From the NCBI RefSeq assembly GCF_017792025.1, contig NZ_CP046956.1, positions 3,162,001 to 3,226,000 on the forward strand: 64,000 nucleotides of DNA, read 5' to 3'. Both the position numbers and the translations under genes were made by a program. The stretch is from Sediminibacillus dalangtanensis (GTDB lineage: Bacteria > Bacillota > Bacilli > Bacillales > Amphibacillaceae). Shown piece by piece: positions 8,103 to 17,090 of the stretch (the stretch's first letter is position 1; each line of letters begins with the position of its first letter). The notes beneath the pieces are model-generated. The model made no database searches. It saw nothing but the letters and a program-made list of their open reading frames with translations, and was not told where the DNA came from.

Positions 8103-9419
8103 TTGTCAGTCAATAATCTTATAGTAAACGGTGGCTTTGAAACCGGTGATTTTACAGGTTGGCAAGTTGTCAACACAGATATTGTAGTAGAACCTGTCCA
8201 TACCGGAGATTATGCCGCAAGGTTTGCTAACAGTACTGTGACTGCCTCCCTGGTTCAAAATGTTCCCGCGGAAGAAGGGGCTAGCTATGAGCTTCTTGTC
8301 TCCTTGTCTAAAAGTACGCTCCAACCTAGTCCTATTATCAATCTTCAAGTGTTGTTTTTGGATGCTACAAATACCGTAATTGGAACAGGACTAGATACTG
8401 AAGTATCATACGATAATATACCTTATGGCGGTAATGACACATGGCTTGAGGTTTATCAAACAACAGACGAAGCTCCAGCTGGGACTACGCAAGCACAGGT
8501 GATTATCAGTAAGCCGCTCAGTGCTTTAAATGCCCCATTCGTGTTCGTTGATGATATTAGTTTATTAGAGGCTGATGGAACCGATCCTGATGGACCAACA
8601 GGGCCGACTGGACCGACTGGCGCTACTGGGCCAACCGGCGCTACCGGGCCAACTGGCGCTACTGGGCCGACCGGCGCTACCGGGCCAACCGGGGCTATCG
8701 GGCCGACTGGTGCTACTGGGCCGACCGGCGCTACCGGACCGACTGGCGCTACCGGGCCAACCGGGGCTATCGGGCCGACTGGTGCTACCGGACCGACCGG
8801 CGCTACTGGGCCGACTGGTGCTACCGGACCGACCGGCGCTACTGGGCCGACTGGTGCTACTGGGCCGACCGGCGCTACTGGGCCGACTGGTGCTACCGGA
8901 CCGACCGGCGCTACTGGGCCGACTGGTGCTACTGGGCCGACTGGTGCTACTGGGCCGACTGGTGCTACCGGACCGACTGGGCCGATTGGACCAACAGCTG
9001 CATCCGTAACGGAAACTTCCGCTTTTGCAGCAAATACAAGTGGAGAAACCGTTGCCGTAGTAATAACAGGAACACCAGTACCTTTACCTGATGCCCAAAC
9101 ATTAGACGGAGTAACAACCAATGCTGCCAATACCGTATTTACGGTTCCTGAAGCAGGACGTTACTATTTATCCTATAACGTTAATTTGACAGCTGGCTTG
9201 TTACTAGGTTCCCGATTAGTCGTCAACGGTGCACCTGTAGAAGCCACCACTATCAACCCAGTTTTGACACTTTCCAATTTCAATGGTGATGCCATTGTAC
9301 CACTAGCGGCAGGTAGTACTATTAGCCTCGAATTGTTCGGCCTACTGGGAGCTGCAGTCCTGCAAGACGGTGCCGGCGCCACCCTTACGATTATCCGGGT
9401 GGATGACGACTTGGCATAA
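8103..9419 (+). CDS. Collagen-like exosporium/spore-surface glycoprotein (BclA type)
   Basis: A 438-residue protein in three parts. Residues 1 to about 160 form a beta-rich N-terminal domain starting [20 protein letters not shown], resembling the NTTRR-F1 domain seen before triple-helix repeats in Bacillaceae. Residues 164-298 are 45 uninterrupted Gly-X-Y triplets, mostly GPTGAT. The rest is a BclA-like jelly-roll cap ending [10 protein letters not shown]. Threonine at Y positions is a likely glycosylation site in such proteins. The start is TTG 8103 with AAAGGAGG 7 nt upstream. The sigma-K-type promoter and monocistronic arrangement support a role on the spore surface. It lacks the classic BclA N-terminal exosporium leader, so attachment probably uses the N-terminal domain. 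Confidence 0.88.
   Translation: MSVNNLIVNGGFETGDFTGWQVVNTDIVVEPVHTGDYAARFANSTVTASLVQNVPAEEGASYELLVSLSKSTLQPSPIINLQVLFLDATNTVIGTGLDTEVSYDNIPYGGNDTWLEVYQTTDEAPAGTTQAQVIISKPLSALNAPFVFVDDISLLEADGTDPDGPTGPTGPTGATGPTGATGPTGATGPTGATGPTGAIGPTGATGPTGATGPTGATGPTGAIGPTGATGPTGATGPTGATGPTGATGPTGATGPTGATGPTGATGPTGATGPTGATGPTGATGPTGATGPTGPIGPTAASVTETSAFAANTSGETVAVVITGTPVPLPDAQTLDGVTTNAANTVFTVPEAGRYYLSYNVNLTAGLLLGSRLVVNGAPVEATTINPVLTLSNFNGDAIVPLAAGSTISLELFGLLGAAVLQDGAGATLTIIRVDDDLA
8592..8996 (+). repeat. GPTGAT-coding tandem repeat (45 collagen triplets)
   Basis: 405 bp of 9/18-bp near-perfect repeats encode Gly-Pro-Thr-Gly-Ala-Thr, with occasional Ile replacing Thr. Third positions vary between copies, so the repeat is kept at the protein level. 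The array is likely to vary in length between strains. Confidence 0.95.
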
Positions 9420-9423
9420 CGCA

Positions 9424-9460
9424 AAAGGCATGAATGCAATTGCATTCATGCCTTTCTATT
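9424..9460 (+). terminator. Intrinsic terminator after the collagen-like gene
   Basis: A 32-nt perfect palindrome, AAAGGCATGAATGCA and its complement, begins 5 nt after the stop codon. It is followed by a modest T-rich tail (CTATTTAAT). Confidence 0.85.
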
Positions 9461-9507
9461 TAATAGATGTATAATAAAAATGGAACATTCAAACTACCCT
9501 TCTAGCC

Positions 9508-9547
9508 GGTAGCATTCTTGGAACAAGAATCAACTAGTAGAGCTACC
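9508..9547. other. Nested inverted repeat of unknown role
   Basis: GGTAGC (9508-9513) pairs with GCTACC (9542-9547) and encloses ATTCTTG-GAA-CAAGAAT, a perfect 7-bp hairpin. A T-rich run follows on the plus strand (CATTTCTTTTTT). It could be a second terminator or a protein site between the convergent genes. Confidence 0.4.
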
Positions 9548-9624
9548 GCTTCATTTCTTTTTTATTACTCCCATACACGTACCATTAAAAATTAGTTAAT
9601 TACCGGTGTTAAACGTTTTTGCTC

Positions 9625-9891
9625 TTACCCTATACACTGCTTTTTTTCTGAAAATGGAAGTTCCTCTCGATGCATGATATCAAGCATGTGTTGAAAAACA
9701 ATCCCTCTGTTTTCTGCAATATCTTCCTGCAAACGAAGCTGGAGCAGCCGCCTTGTCCCCGGATCCATTTTTTCTATTAGCTCCGCCCATAACTGCATAA
9801 AGTCCTTTGAGGGAGTTGCCTTAATTCCGTAATGAGCACACGTTTTTTTAAGTTGATCTTCAAGCTCGTCCATCAATTTTTTCCCTTTCAC
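9625..9891 (-). CDS. Small hypothetical protein (88 residues)
   Basis: A soluble, helical, charge-rich protein starting at GTG 9891 with AAGGAGG about 8 nt upstream. It contains KTCAHYGIKATPSKDF and LLQLRLQEDIAENRGIVFQH and has no signal peptide or membrane segment. I do not recognise the family. It stands alone between the collagen-like gene and the dpp operon. The strong ribosome site is the main reason to believe in it. Confidence 0.6.
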   Translation of the reverse strand: MKGKKLMDELEDQLKKTCAHYGIKATPSKDFMQLWAELIEKMDPGTRRLLQLRLQEDIAENRGIVFQHMLDIMHREELPFSEKKQCIG

Positions 9892-10087
9892 GCCGCTTCC
9901 TCCTTCCTTTCCATTTATTCTATTATTATGCGGGAATAGAAAAGATAGAAGAAAAAAAGAGAGACATGCCTATCATGCGTCGAAAAAAAAGGCTACGAAT
10001 GAGTACGTGAATGGAAGACAAAGGGAGAACAAAGGTAATGCAACTGATTATTAAGGAATGTCGAATTCCCTTCGTTTACGATCACCT

Positions 10088-10456
10088 TTACAGAAAAAAC
10101 AGCCCAATGATTGAGACGAGCAAGGAGGCAGCCCCTGTCGCTAAAGAGCTTTGACCAACTAGTTGGATTGTCTTTTGTCTAAAGTCCTGTAATTCGCAGT
10201 CTTCCGCTAAGTAAGCATCCGTCCGCTCCATCGCATGGGATTTGCTTCCTAACGATGCGCCTATCAGACGAAATCCTTTGAAAAATGGAGACAAAAAGCC
10301 TGTTTGCAAGATGGCTGTAACTGCGGCAAGAATCAATAGCAAAAGTCCGATGGAGAACGTAAGATTCACCCATTCCAGCAAACGGAAAGACAACAAGTAT
10401 TTCGTACCTATCCATGCCGCCATGGAAATGAAAAAAAGCAGTAATTTCGCTTTCAT
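10088..10456 (-). CDS. DUF3899-like membrane protein at the end of the dpp operon
   Basis: A 122-residue protein with a TM helix pair near the N-terminus (LLLFFISMAAW and VNLTFSIGLLLLILAAVTAI), a soluble loop rich in charge, and a last TM helix (GAASLLVSIIGLFFL). Proteins of this layout, annotated DUF3899, commonly sit next to opp/dpp operons in Bacillaceae. The gene follows dppE by 67 bp on the same strand with ribosome site GGAAGG. Its function is unknown; an accessory role in peptide transport is inference. Confidence 0.65.
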   Translation of the reverse strand: MKAKLLLFFISMAAWIGTKYLLSFRLLEWVNLTFSIGLLLLILAAVTAILQTGFLSPFFKGFRLIGASLGSKSHAMERTDAYLAEDCELQDFRQKTIQLVGQSSLATGAASLLVSIIGLFFL

Positions 10457-10523
10457 GTCCTACCTTCCTTTCAAAGGAAGCACGAAAGGGATCGACAATC
10501 GACCCCTTTTGCGCTTCCGCTTG

Positions 10524-12140
10524 TTATTCAGAAACCTTTTGAGCCCACTTCAAATAGGGATACCGGTTGACCGGATAAACGATATCTTCGAAGTTTTGCG
10601 AGGTTAGATACGTATTGGTGTAATGATAAATCGGATTGAACGGCAAGTCTTCCATCAATACTTCCTCTGCCTGATGCAGCAGATCATACCGTTTTTGTTC
10701 ATCTTGTTCTACTTTAGCCTGCGCAATTAGCTCGTCATATTTTTCGTTGACCCAATTTGTCCGGTTATTCGGGCTGTCTCCCAAATAGTAATCGAGAATG
10801 ACAACAGGATCTACGAGAACTCCAATCCATCCCATTCTTGCCATTTGGAAGTTGCCTTGTTCCGTTGTATCCAAATATGTTTTCCACTCTTGGTTAGACA
10901 ATTTAATATCTACGCCAAGGTTTTGACTATACATTTCCTGGACTGCTTCCGCTATCTTCTTATGATTCTCCGATGTATTATACAGCAAGGTTACTTCCGG
11001 CAGCTCGTTCCATCCTTCTTCTTCCATACCTTCTTGAAGCAATTGTTTCGCTTTCTCGGCATTCTCTTCAAAATAGGCACCGCCGGTTTCCCGGAAATCT
11101 CCCTCCGGTGTTTCTACTCCTTCGGGTACAAAAGCATAAGCAGGCGTTTCTCCAGCCTTGGATACATTTTCGGTAAGTGATGTACGATCTACTGCCAGGG
11201 TAAAGGCACGTCTGATTTTGGCATTGGTGAATGGTTCTTTATCCACATTGAACATATACATGTAAGTTCCGAAATAAGGCGTTTCTTTATATTCTTCCGA
11301 ATCCTTTTCCTGATCAATGACATCGGTTGGCAACGTTTGAATCAAATCCAATTCATTTGTCTTGAACATTTGATAGTAAGTCGTGGCGTCATTGACCATT
11401 TCATAAGTGACTTTATCGAGTTTGACAACATCTTTGTCCCAGTATTCTTCATTTTTCTCGATTACCACTTGGCTGTCGTGCTCCCAGGACGTCAGCTTGA
11501 ACGGCCCGTTACTTACATACGTATCTTCAGAGGCAGACCAATTGGCATCTGACTCGACAACATCCTGTTTGACAGGATAGAAGGTCCACATGGTAAGCAA
11601 TTCGTCAAAGTAACCGAGTGGTGCTTCCAAGTCTACGACCAATGTCTTTTCATCTTCTGCTGTGACTCCGACGTCATCAACAGAGCCTTCGCCTTTGTTA
11701 TAAGCTTCCGCTCCTTTAATATAGTACATGTAGAAGGCAAATGAACTACCCGTGTCCGGATTCAACACACGTTTCCACCCATACTCGAAGTCCTGAGCGG
11801 TCACTGGAGATCCGTCAGACCATGTGGCATCTTCCCGGATGGTGAACGTGTAGGTCTTCCCATCATCCGATACCTGGACATCGCTTGCTGTTCCGAGTAC
11901 CGGGTTTCCCTCTTTGTCTTTGGTGTATAGTCCTTCAAACACATGATCCAGCACCCAGCCAGATGTCGTATCTGTGGCCAGAGCCGGGTCTAAATCCGGC
12001 GGCTCGCTCATCGCATTGACCACGATTTCCTGATCGACATCCTCCGCGGAACCTTGATCTGCTGCCCCCTCGCTGTTACATCCAGCAAGTACAAAGCCTA
12101 CTGCCAACACCAATAAAAATCCTGACAACCATTTTTTCAT
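10524..12140 (-). CDS. dppE: Oligopeptide/dipeptide ABC transporter substrate-binding lipoprotein
   Basis: A 538-residue family 5 solute-binding protein of the OppA/DppE/MppA kind, anchored outside the membrane by a lipid on the Cys of FVLAGCNSEG (about residue 21). The signature block near the N-terminus, AMSEPPDLDPALATDTTSGW, and the ATWSDGSPVTAQDFEYGWKR segment are typical. It captures peptides for the DppBC channel. As in Bacillus subtilis dpp, the binding-protein gene comes last in the operon. Confidence 0.92.
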   Translation of the reverse strand: MKKWLSGFLLVLAVGFVLAGCNSEGAADQGSAEDVDQEIVVNAMSEPPDLDPALATDTTSGWVLDHVFEGLYTKDKEGNPVLGTASDVQVSDDGKTYTFTIREDATWSDGSPVTAQDFEYGWKRVLNPDTGSSFAFYMYYIKGAEAYNKGEGSVDDVGVTAEDEKTLVVDLEAPLGYFDELLTMWTFYPVKQDVVESDANWSASEDTYVSNGPFKLTSWEHDSQVVIEKNEEYWDKDVVKLDKVTYEMVNDATTYYQMFKTNELDLIQTLPTDVIDQEKDSEEYKETPYFGTYMYMFNVDKEPFTNAKIRRAFTLAVDRTSLTENVSKAGETPAYAFVPEGVETPEGDFRETGGAYFEENAEKAKQLLQEGMEEEGWNELPEVTLLYNTSENHKKIAEAVQEMYSQNLGVDIKLSNQEWKTYLDTTEQGNFQMARMGWIGVLVDPVVILDYYLGDSPNNRTNWVNEKYDELIAQAKVEQDEQKRYDLLHQAEEVLMEDLPFNPIYHYTNTYLTSQNFEDIVYPVNRYPYLKWAQKVSE

Positions 12141-12153
12141 GAAAATTCCTCCC

Positions 12154-13110
12154 TTATTGTTGGTAAAGATGGCATGATGCCCAATGATTCTGCTTAACTT
12201 CTGTCCATTTCGGAGTCACTTCAGCACAAATATCCATCGCAAATGGACAACGTGTCCGGAACCGGCACCCACTTGGCGGATCAACAGGGCTCGGTGGATC
12301 ACCATTAATGACGATTCTTTCCCTTCTCTTCGCCTGTGGATCGGCTACTGGAATGGCTGTAAGCAATGCCTGTGTATAGGGATGGAGCGGATCAGCGAAC
12401 AATGCATCACTATCAGCCAGTTCCATCATCCTTCCCAAGTACATCACGCCGATCCGATCGCTGATATGCTTGACCATCCCCAGATCATGAGCAATAAACA
12501 GATAGGTCAGGTCTTCCTGTTCTTTTAAATCCTCAAGCAGATTGACTACCTGGGCCTGGATGGATACATCCAAAGCAGAAATCGGTTCATCGGCGACGAT
12601 AAAACTGGGCTCCACTGCCAAGGCACGTGCAATCCCTATCCGTTGACGCTGCCCGCCGCTAAATTCGTGGGGATACCGCTTGGCGTGTTCTGGTCTTAAA
12701 CCGACCCGCTCCAGCAATTGGTAAACCCGTTCTTCACGCCGCTTTCCTTTGGCAAGCCCATGGGCATCGATTCCTTCGGCAACAATATCGCCGACTCTCA
12801 TCCTTGGATTAAGAGATGCCTGTGGATCTTGGAAAATAATTTGAATTTCCCGATTGGCATCCTTCTTTTCTTGTTTCGTTAAGCTGCTGACATCTTTACC
12901 GTTGTAAAGTATTTTCCCGGCAGTGGGGTCCTGCAGGCCGACGATGGTTTTCCCCAATGTCGACTTTCCGCTACCGCTTTCGCCAACCAATCCGAATGTT
13001 TCCCCCTTGCGGATGGAAATCGAGATATCATCGACTGACTTTACTGTTTGTTCTTTATTCAGCCGGAAATGCTTCTTGATTTCTTCTACTTGTATGATGG
13101 TTTCGGTCAA
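12154..13110 (-). CDS. dppF: Peptide ABC transporter ATP-binding protein (DppF/OppF)
   Basis: A 318-residue ABC ATPase, the second nucleotide-binding subunit of the peptide importer. It has Walker [10 protein letters not shown], signature FSGGQRQRIG, Walker B IVADEPISALDV, an H-loop IAHDLG, and the C-terminal oligopeptide-type extension with a Cys-rich stretch (CRFRTRCPFAMDIC) that can bind an iron-sulfur cluster in this family. The start is TTG 13110, overlapping the dppD stop codon by 4 bp. Bacillus subtilis dpp has only DppD, so this second ATPase is closer to the Opp arrangement. Confidence 0.9.
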   Translation of the reverse strand: MTETIIQVEEIKKHFRLNKEQTVKSVDDISISIRKGETFGLVGESGSGKSTLGKTIVGLQDPTAGKILYNGKDVSSLTKQEKKDANREIQIIFQDPQASLNPRMRVGDIVAEGIDAHGLAKGKRREERVYQLLERVGLRPEHAKRYPHEFSGGQRQRIGIARALAVEPSFIVADEPISALDVSIQAQVVNLLEDLKEQEDLTYLFIAHDLGMVKHISDRIGVMYLGRMMELADSDALFADPLHPYTQALLTAIPVADPQAKRRERIVINGDPPSPVDPPSGCRFRTRCPFAMDICAEVTPKWTEVKQNHWASCHLYQQ

Positions 13111-14126
13111 TGTTCTTCCCTCCCGGCTGCTATCAAGTCTTCCACATTCGGTGTTCGCGGGTCATTCAGCCAACATTTCGCCTGATGCCCTTCCTCTGCT
13201 TCAAAACCAGGCGGCATCGCTTCGACACAGACCTCCATTGCATATTTGCATCGAGGTGCAAACGGGCAACCCTTGGGCGGTGAAAATAAATCGGGAGGCG
13301 ACCCTTCGATAGGGATCAGTCGCTCTTTTGTTTCACTGTTGACATCCGGTATCGATTCAAGTAACCCCCACGTATAAGGATGGCGCGGATTGTTGAATAT
13401 CTCTTCAACCGTGCCGGATTCGACAATGACACCGGCATACATGACAGCAACCCGTTCCGCTGTTTCAGCTACCACGCCCAAATCGTGGGTAATCAAAATA
13501 ATCGAAGTATTCATCTTTTCTTTTAAGTCCTTCATCAAGTCCAATACTTGCGCCTGAATCGTTACATCAAGTGCTGTGGTCGGCTCATCGGCAATCAATA
13601 ATTCCGGTCTGCAGGCAAGCGCGATGGCAATCATGATTCGCTGCCGCATTCCACCGCTGAATTCATGCGGATACTGATTGTACCTTTCTTCCGGGTTGGA
13701 AATACCGACGAGACGGATCATTTCCATTGCCCGTTTTTTGACTTCTGCTTTTCCAAGTTTTTGATGGGTCGTGATGCTTTCTTCGATCTGCTTACCGACT
13801 TTCATGGTTGGATTAAGTGATGTCATCGGATCCTGGAACACCATGCTCATCTTCGATCCTTTCACTTTTTGCATCCGTTTTTTCGAGAGCTTGAGCAAAT
13901 CCTGACCATGCAGCAATGCTTCTCCGTTGTTGATTTTTCCAGGCGGCATCGGAATCAGACCCATAATTGTTTGAACGGTGACACTCTTGCCGCTGCCACT
14001 TTCGCCGACGATTGCCATAATTTCACCCTTATCGACGTGGAAAGAAACATCACGGACCGCCTTGACTTCCCCGCCATAAGTTTTAAAATTCACTTCTAGA
14101 TGGTTCACTTCTAATAAATGGTCCAT
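13107..14126 (-). CDS. dppD: Peptide ABC transporter ATP-binding protein (DppD/OppD)
   Basis: A 339-residue ABC ATPase pairing with DppF. It has Walker [10 protein letters not shown], signature [10 protein letters not shown], Walker [14 protein letters not shown]-loop [10 protein letters not shown], and the C-terminal peptide-transporter extension with [17 protein letters not shown] 14126 has AGGAGG 8 nt upstream. It is co-transcribed with dppC upstream and dppF downstream. Confidence 0.92.
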   Translation of the reverse strand: MDHLLEVNHLEVNFKTYGGEVKAVRDVSFHVDKGEIMAIVGESGSGKSVTVQTIMGLIPMPPGKINNGEALLHGQDLLKLSKKRMQKVKGSKMSMVFQDPMTSLNPTMKVGKQIEESITTHQKLGKAEVKKRAMEMIRLVGISNPEERYNQYPHEFSGGMRQRIMIAIALACRPELLIADEPTTALDVTIQAQVLDLMKDLKEKMNTSIILITHDLGVVAETAERVAVMYAGVIVESGTVEEIFNNPRHPYTWGLLESIPDVNSETKERLIPIEGSPPDLFSPPKGCPFAPRCKYAMEVCVEAMPPGFEAEEGHQAKCWLNDPRTPNVEDLIAAGREEH

Positions 14127-14137
14127 ATGCCCACCTC

Positions 14138-15082
14138 CTATTTTCGTGCTCTTGGGTCCAAAGCGTCCTGCAGCCCATCGCCGAATGCGTTAAAAGCAAA
14201 CATTGTAAGGGAAATCATGAAACCCGGAAAGAACAACCGCCACCATTGCCCACTAAGAATAACGCCCAACGAATCATTGGCCATCGTGCCCCAGCTGGCA
14301 AACGGGGCTTGTACTCCCAGTCCGAGAAAGCTTAAAAACGATTCGGCAAAAATCGCCTGTGGAATGGTAAAGGTTAGATTGACGATGATAATTCCTGCTG
14401 TATTCGGGATGAGATGGCGCCAAATAATTTTTGGATGAGAGGTTCCCAATTTTTCTGCAGCCAGTACATATTCTTGCGACTTCAGCTGTAAAATTTGGCC
14501 GCGGATAATCCGGGCCATCCCCACCCATCCTGTAACAGACAGTGCGATGATAATCGATGTAACACCGGGCTCCATGATGACCATCAGCAAAATAACAATC
14601 AAAAGGTACGGAATACCGTATAAAATTTCTACAATCCGCATCAGCACTCCGTCGACACGATCTCCTGTCTTGCCCCTTCCCGCCATATAACCAGAAATAC
14701 CGCCGATCGTTACGCCAAGCAATATGTCTATCGCGGCCGCCACCAGACCGATTGTCAGCGATACCCTCGCTCCATACCAGGTTCGCGACCAAACGTCACG
14801 GCCAAGGTCGTCTGTACCGAACCAGTGCTCGCTCGAAGGAGCAAGATTTGTATCGGTGAGACTCTGGGCCGAGGGTGAAAAAGCCACCATTTTCGGCCCA
14901 AAAATCGCAAATATGATAATGAGGAGTAGTAAGGAAAAACCGAGCACAGCCATTTTATTTTTTAAAACATTGATGGTGGTTTCCTTCCAGACACTCATAC
15001 TTGGACGCTGGATCGGATCTGACTGTTTCCGCTCAGCTGACAAGGGGCGGAACAAAGATTCATCTACTTGGTTAGGTTCCAT
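14138..15082 (-). CDS. dppC: Peptide ABC transporter permease (DppC/OppC)
   Basis: A 314-residue integral membrane subunit of the peptide importer. It has the OppC N-terminal cytoplasmic tail and first TM helix ([20 protein letters not shown]), then five more helices, with the EAA loop AAEKLGTSHPKIIWRHLIPN. ATG 15082 is chosen because GGAGGGG lies 6 nt upstream; the GTG 15 nt earlier overlaps that site. Only one base separates it from the dppB stop codon. Confidence 0.92.
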   Translation of the reverse strand: MEPNQVDESLFRPLSAERKQSDPIQRPSMSVWKETTINVLKNKMAVLGFSLLLLIIIFAIFGPKMVAFSPSAQSLTDTNLAPSSEHWFGTDDLGRDVWSRTWYGARVSLTIGLVAAAIDILLGVTIGGISGYMAGRGKTGDRVDGVLMRIVEILYGIPYLLIVILLMVIMEPGVTSIIIALSVTGWVGMARIIRGQILQLKSQEYVLAAEKLGTSHPKIIWRHLIPNTAGIIIVNLTFTIPQAIFAESFLSFLGLGVQAPFASWGTMANDSLGVILSGQWWRLFFPGFMISLTMFAFNAFGDGLQDALDPRARK

Positions 15083-15083
15083 G

Positions 15084-16010
15084 TTAATCCCCTCCACTTG
15101 TTAGTTTTATTCTCGGATCAATAAACCGATAGGATATATCGATTAAGAATAGGGTCAACACCAGGATGGAGCTGAAGAAAATCGTCGTCCCCATGATCAC
15201 CGGATAATCCCGGTTGAAGATGCTGTCGACGAAATAACGTCCGATCCCCGGTATCGCAAAAATCTTTTCAATGACGAACGTTCCCGTGATCAGTGCCACA
15301 AATAATGGCCCGATAAAGGAAACAACAGGCAGGATGGCATTTCGGATGCCATGTCTAATGACTAGTTTGGTCGTCGGAAGCCCTTTGGCATCTGCTGTCT
15401 TGATATAATTTTGGTTCATCACTTCCAGCATGCTCGATCGCATAAAGCGGGCGATTACCGCCAGCGGGGTCGCCGCCAGGGCGACAGAGGGCAGGATGGA
15501 ATGCTGCCATGTTCCCCACGAAGCAACCGGAAGCATTTGCCAATCGACGGCAAAATAGTTGATCAACAAAGGAGCTAAAATAAAGCTCGGAACGGAGATG
15601 CCTACAATGGCGATAAACATGGAAAAGTAATCAAGCATTTTGTTATGGTTCAGAGCGGCCACAATACCCAACAGCAACCCGAAGATAAGCGCGATTACCA
15701 TTGCCTGGGTCCCTAACAGTGCAGAAGCGGGAGCGCCATCCCAAATGATGCCGTTGACCGTCCGGGACTCCGACTCAATTGAGATACCTAAATCAAATGT
15801 AGCCAAATCCTTCATATAGAGAACATATTGCACCGGGATCGGTTCATCGAGGTTGTATTTTGCACGAATATTTTGTAAAACCTCTTCGGGCAGCACATCT
15901 GCATCGGAAGCAAATGGATCACCCGGTATGATTTTCATGATGAAAAAGGTTAAACTGGCAATCACCCAAATGGTTACAAACATTGTTATCAACCGTTTTA
16001 AAATATACAT
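15084..16010 (-). CDS. dppB: Peptide ABC transporter permease (DppB/OppB)
   Basis: A 308-residue membrane subunit with six predicted helices and the OppB start MYILKRLITMFVTIWVIASL. The family block RAKYNLDEPIPVQYVLYMKD and the EAA loop KTADAKGLPTTKLVIRHGIR are present. GGAGGTGAAAGG directly precedes the ATG. It sits 43 bp after dppA and forms the heterodimeric channel with DppC. Confidence 0.92.
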   Translation of the reverse strand: MYILKRLITMFVTIWVIASLTFFIMKIIPGDPFASDADVLPEEVLQNIRAKYNLDEPIPVQYVLYMKDLATFDLGISIESESRTVNGIIWDGAPASALLGTQAMVIALIFGLLLGIVAALNHNKMLDYFSMFIAIVGISVPSFILAPLLINYFAVDWQMLPVASWGTWQHSILPSVALAATPLAVIARFMRSSMLEVMNQNYIKTADAKGLPTTKLVIRHGIRNAILPVVSFIGPLFVALITGTFVIEKIFAIPGIGRYFVDSIFNRDYPVIMGTTIFFSSILVLTLFLIDISYRFIDPRIKLTSGGD

Positions 16011-16053
16011 CCTTTCACCTCCGGATCAGTTGGTTGTCATTTAGGGTTATCGA

Positions 16054-16902
16054 TCAGGCATTCACCTGTCCCAGAACACCATTCGTTGCGGTCATCGCGA
16101 TGATCACACACCCCCACATATGCTTGTACGCGGTGACGATATCATTACAAGTGAATCGGATCCGCTTCGGAGAGATCAATTCCACCGTCGGCAGAGTGGT
16201 CGTCATCTGTGCCTGCTGCGGTCCTTTCATTTCGATTTCAAATGTGGTCGGTCCTGTGATGGTTTCCGGCTCGAGACTTGCCGCTTTGTTGACTGCTGCT
16301 TCCGCTTTTTTCCGAATCTCGTCACGAGCTTCCTCCGGATGAATCAACTCGGCGGCGAATCTGTCGACTGCCCGTTTTGTAATGGCGGCTTCCACATGGG
16401 GAAAAGAAGCTTGTACTTCCTGGACGTAAGCATCATCCCCGCTAATGAAAATAGCTGGAACACCAAACCTCCCGGCTACGAGACTGTTCATTTCTGTTTC
16501 CCCGACGACTCTTCCATTGATTTTCATCTCGTTGACACAGACTCCGGCCAACGTGTGGCTGATCACTGTGCGTTCCGAACCGCCCTCACGACCATGATGG
16601 CCGACGAACATGATGCCATCAAAGCTATCATCAAGACCTTCCAGCTGGCACATCACGCGATTGTTCCCCGAGACAAGCCTTGCACGGCGATCAAGCTCCT
16701 CGATTAGGATGTTGGACATATTTCCGTGACCATCTGCGACGACGACTTCCTTTGCCCCTCCCTGGAAAGCCCCTTCGATTGCCGCATTGACATCTGCTGT
16801 CATTAACTTTCGGAAGCGCTGATACTCGGCGTTTGTTTTTAATTGCTGGTTGGTTGCCACACCGGAGATTCCCTCCATGTCGGCAGAAATAAAGATTTTC
16901 AT
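16054..16902 (-). CDS. dppA: D-aminopeptidase DppA (M55 family)
   Basis: A 282-residue zinc peptidase that removes N-terminal D-amino acids from short peptides; the Bacillus subtilis DppA is the family model and also the first gene of its dpp operon. The metal ligands fall at D8 and E10 (SADMEG), H59 (VADGHGNM), H103 (FVGHHGREG) and E135 (GETEMNS), with the catalytic region ISHTLAG. ATG 16902 follows AGGAGG. It leads dppABCDFE, so import and cutting of D-Ala-containing wall peptides are genetically linked. Confidence 0.93.
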   Translation of the reverse strand: MKIFISADMEGISGVATNQQLKTNAEYQRFRKLMTADVNAAIEGAFQGGAKEVVVADGHGNMSNILIEELDRRARLVSGNNRVMCQLEGLDDSFDGIMFVGHHGREGGSERTVISHTLAGVCVNEMKINGRVVGETEMNSLVAGRFGVPAIFISGDDAYVQEVQASFPHVEAAITKRAVDRFAAELIHPEEARDEIRKKAEAAVNKAASLEPETITGPTTFEIEMKGPQQAQMTTTLPTVELISPKRIRFTCNDIVTAYKHMWGCVIIAMTATNGVLGQVNA

Positions 16903-16933
16903 CGAATCCCTCCTGAATAGTCTTTCGATTTAA

Positions 16934-16948
16934 AATTTTCTAACATTT
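16934..16948 (-). promoter_or_regulatory. CodY-like box upstream of dppA
   Basis: AATTTTCTAACATTT matches the CodY consensus AATTTTCWGAAAATT at 12 of 15 positions and lies about 32 bp upstream of dppA. CodY represses the Bacillus subtilis dpp operon in rich medium, so the location is meaningful, but AT-rich leaders give chance matches. Confidence 0.4.
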
Positions 16949-17090
16949 ATTTGTAAAAAAAGGATGTACTGCGAAATAGTATTAGGTGCACTTCTTCATT
17001 CTTTTGGAAAGTTGTTTCCTAATACGGAGATACGGAAATACGCTGTGCTGAAAAAAAGCAACCACGATGGGTGAAAAGCATGAAAAGTTA

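Noticed and set aside
8456..9130. Long minus-strand frame rich in Pro-Val-Ala-Pro over the collagen gene, and a plus-strand Leu/Pro-rich frame at 8575-9009
   Set aside because: Both are other-frame readings of the GPTGAT repeat; they have no ribosome site and no family-like ends.
9966..10010. 14-codon basic micro-frame MPIMRRKKRLRMST
   Set aside because: The ribosome site is weak (AGAGAG) and there is no partner gene or other support. It may be real but cannot be defended.
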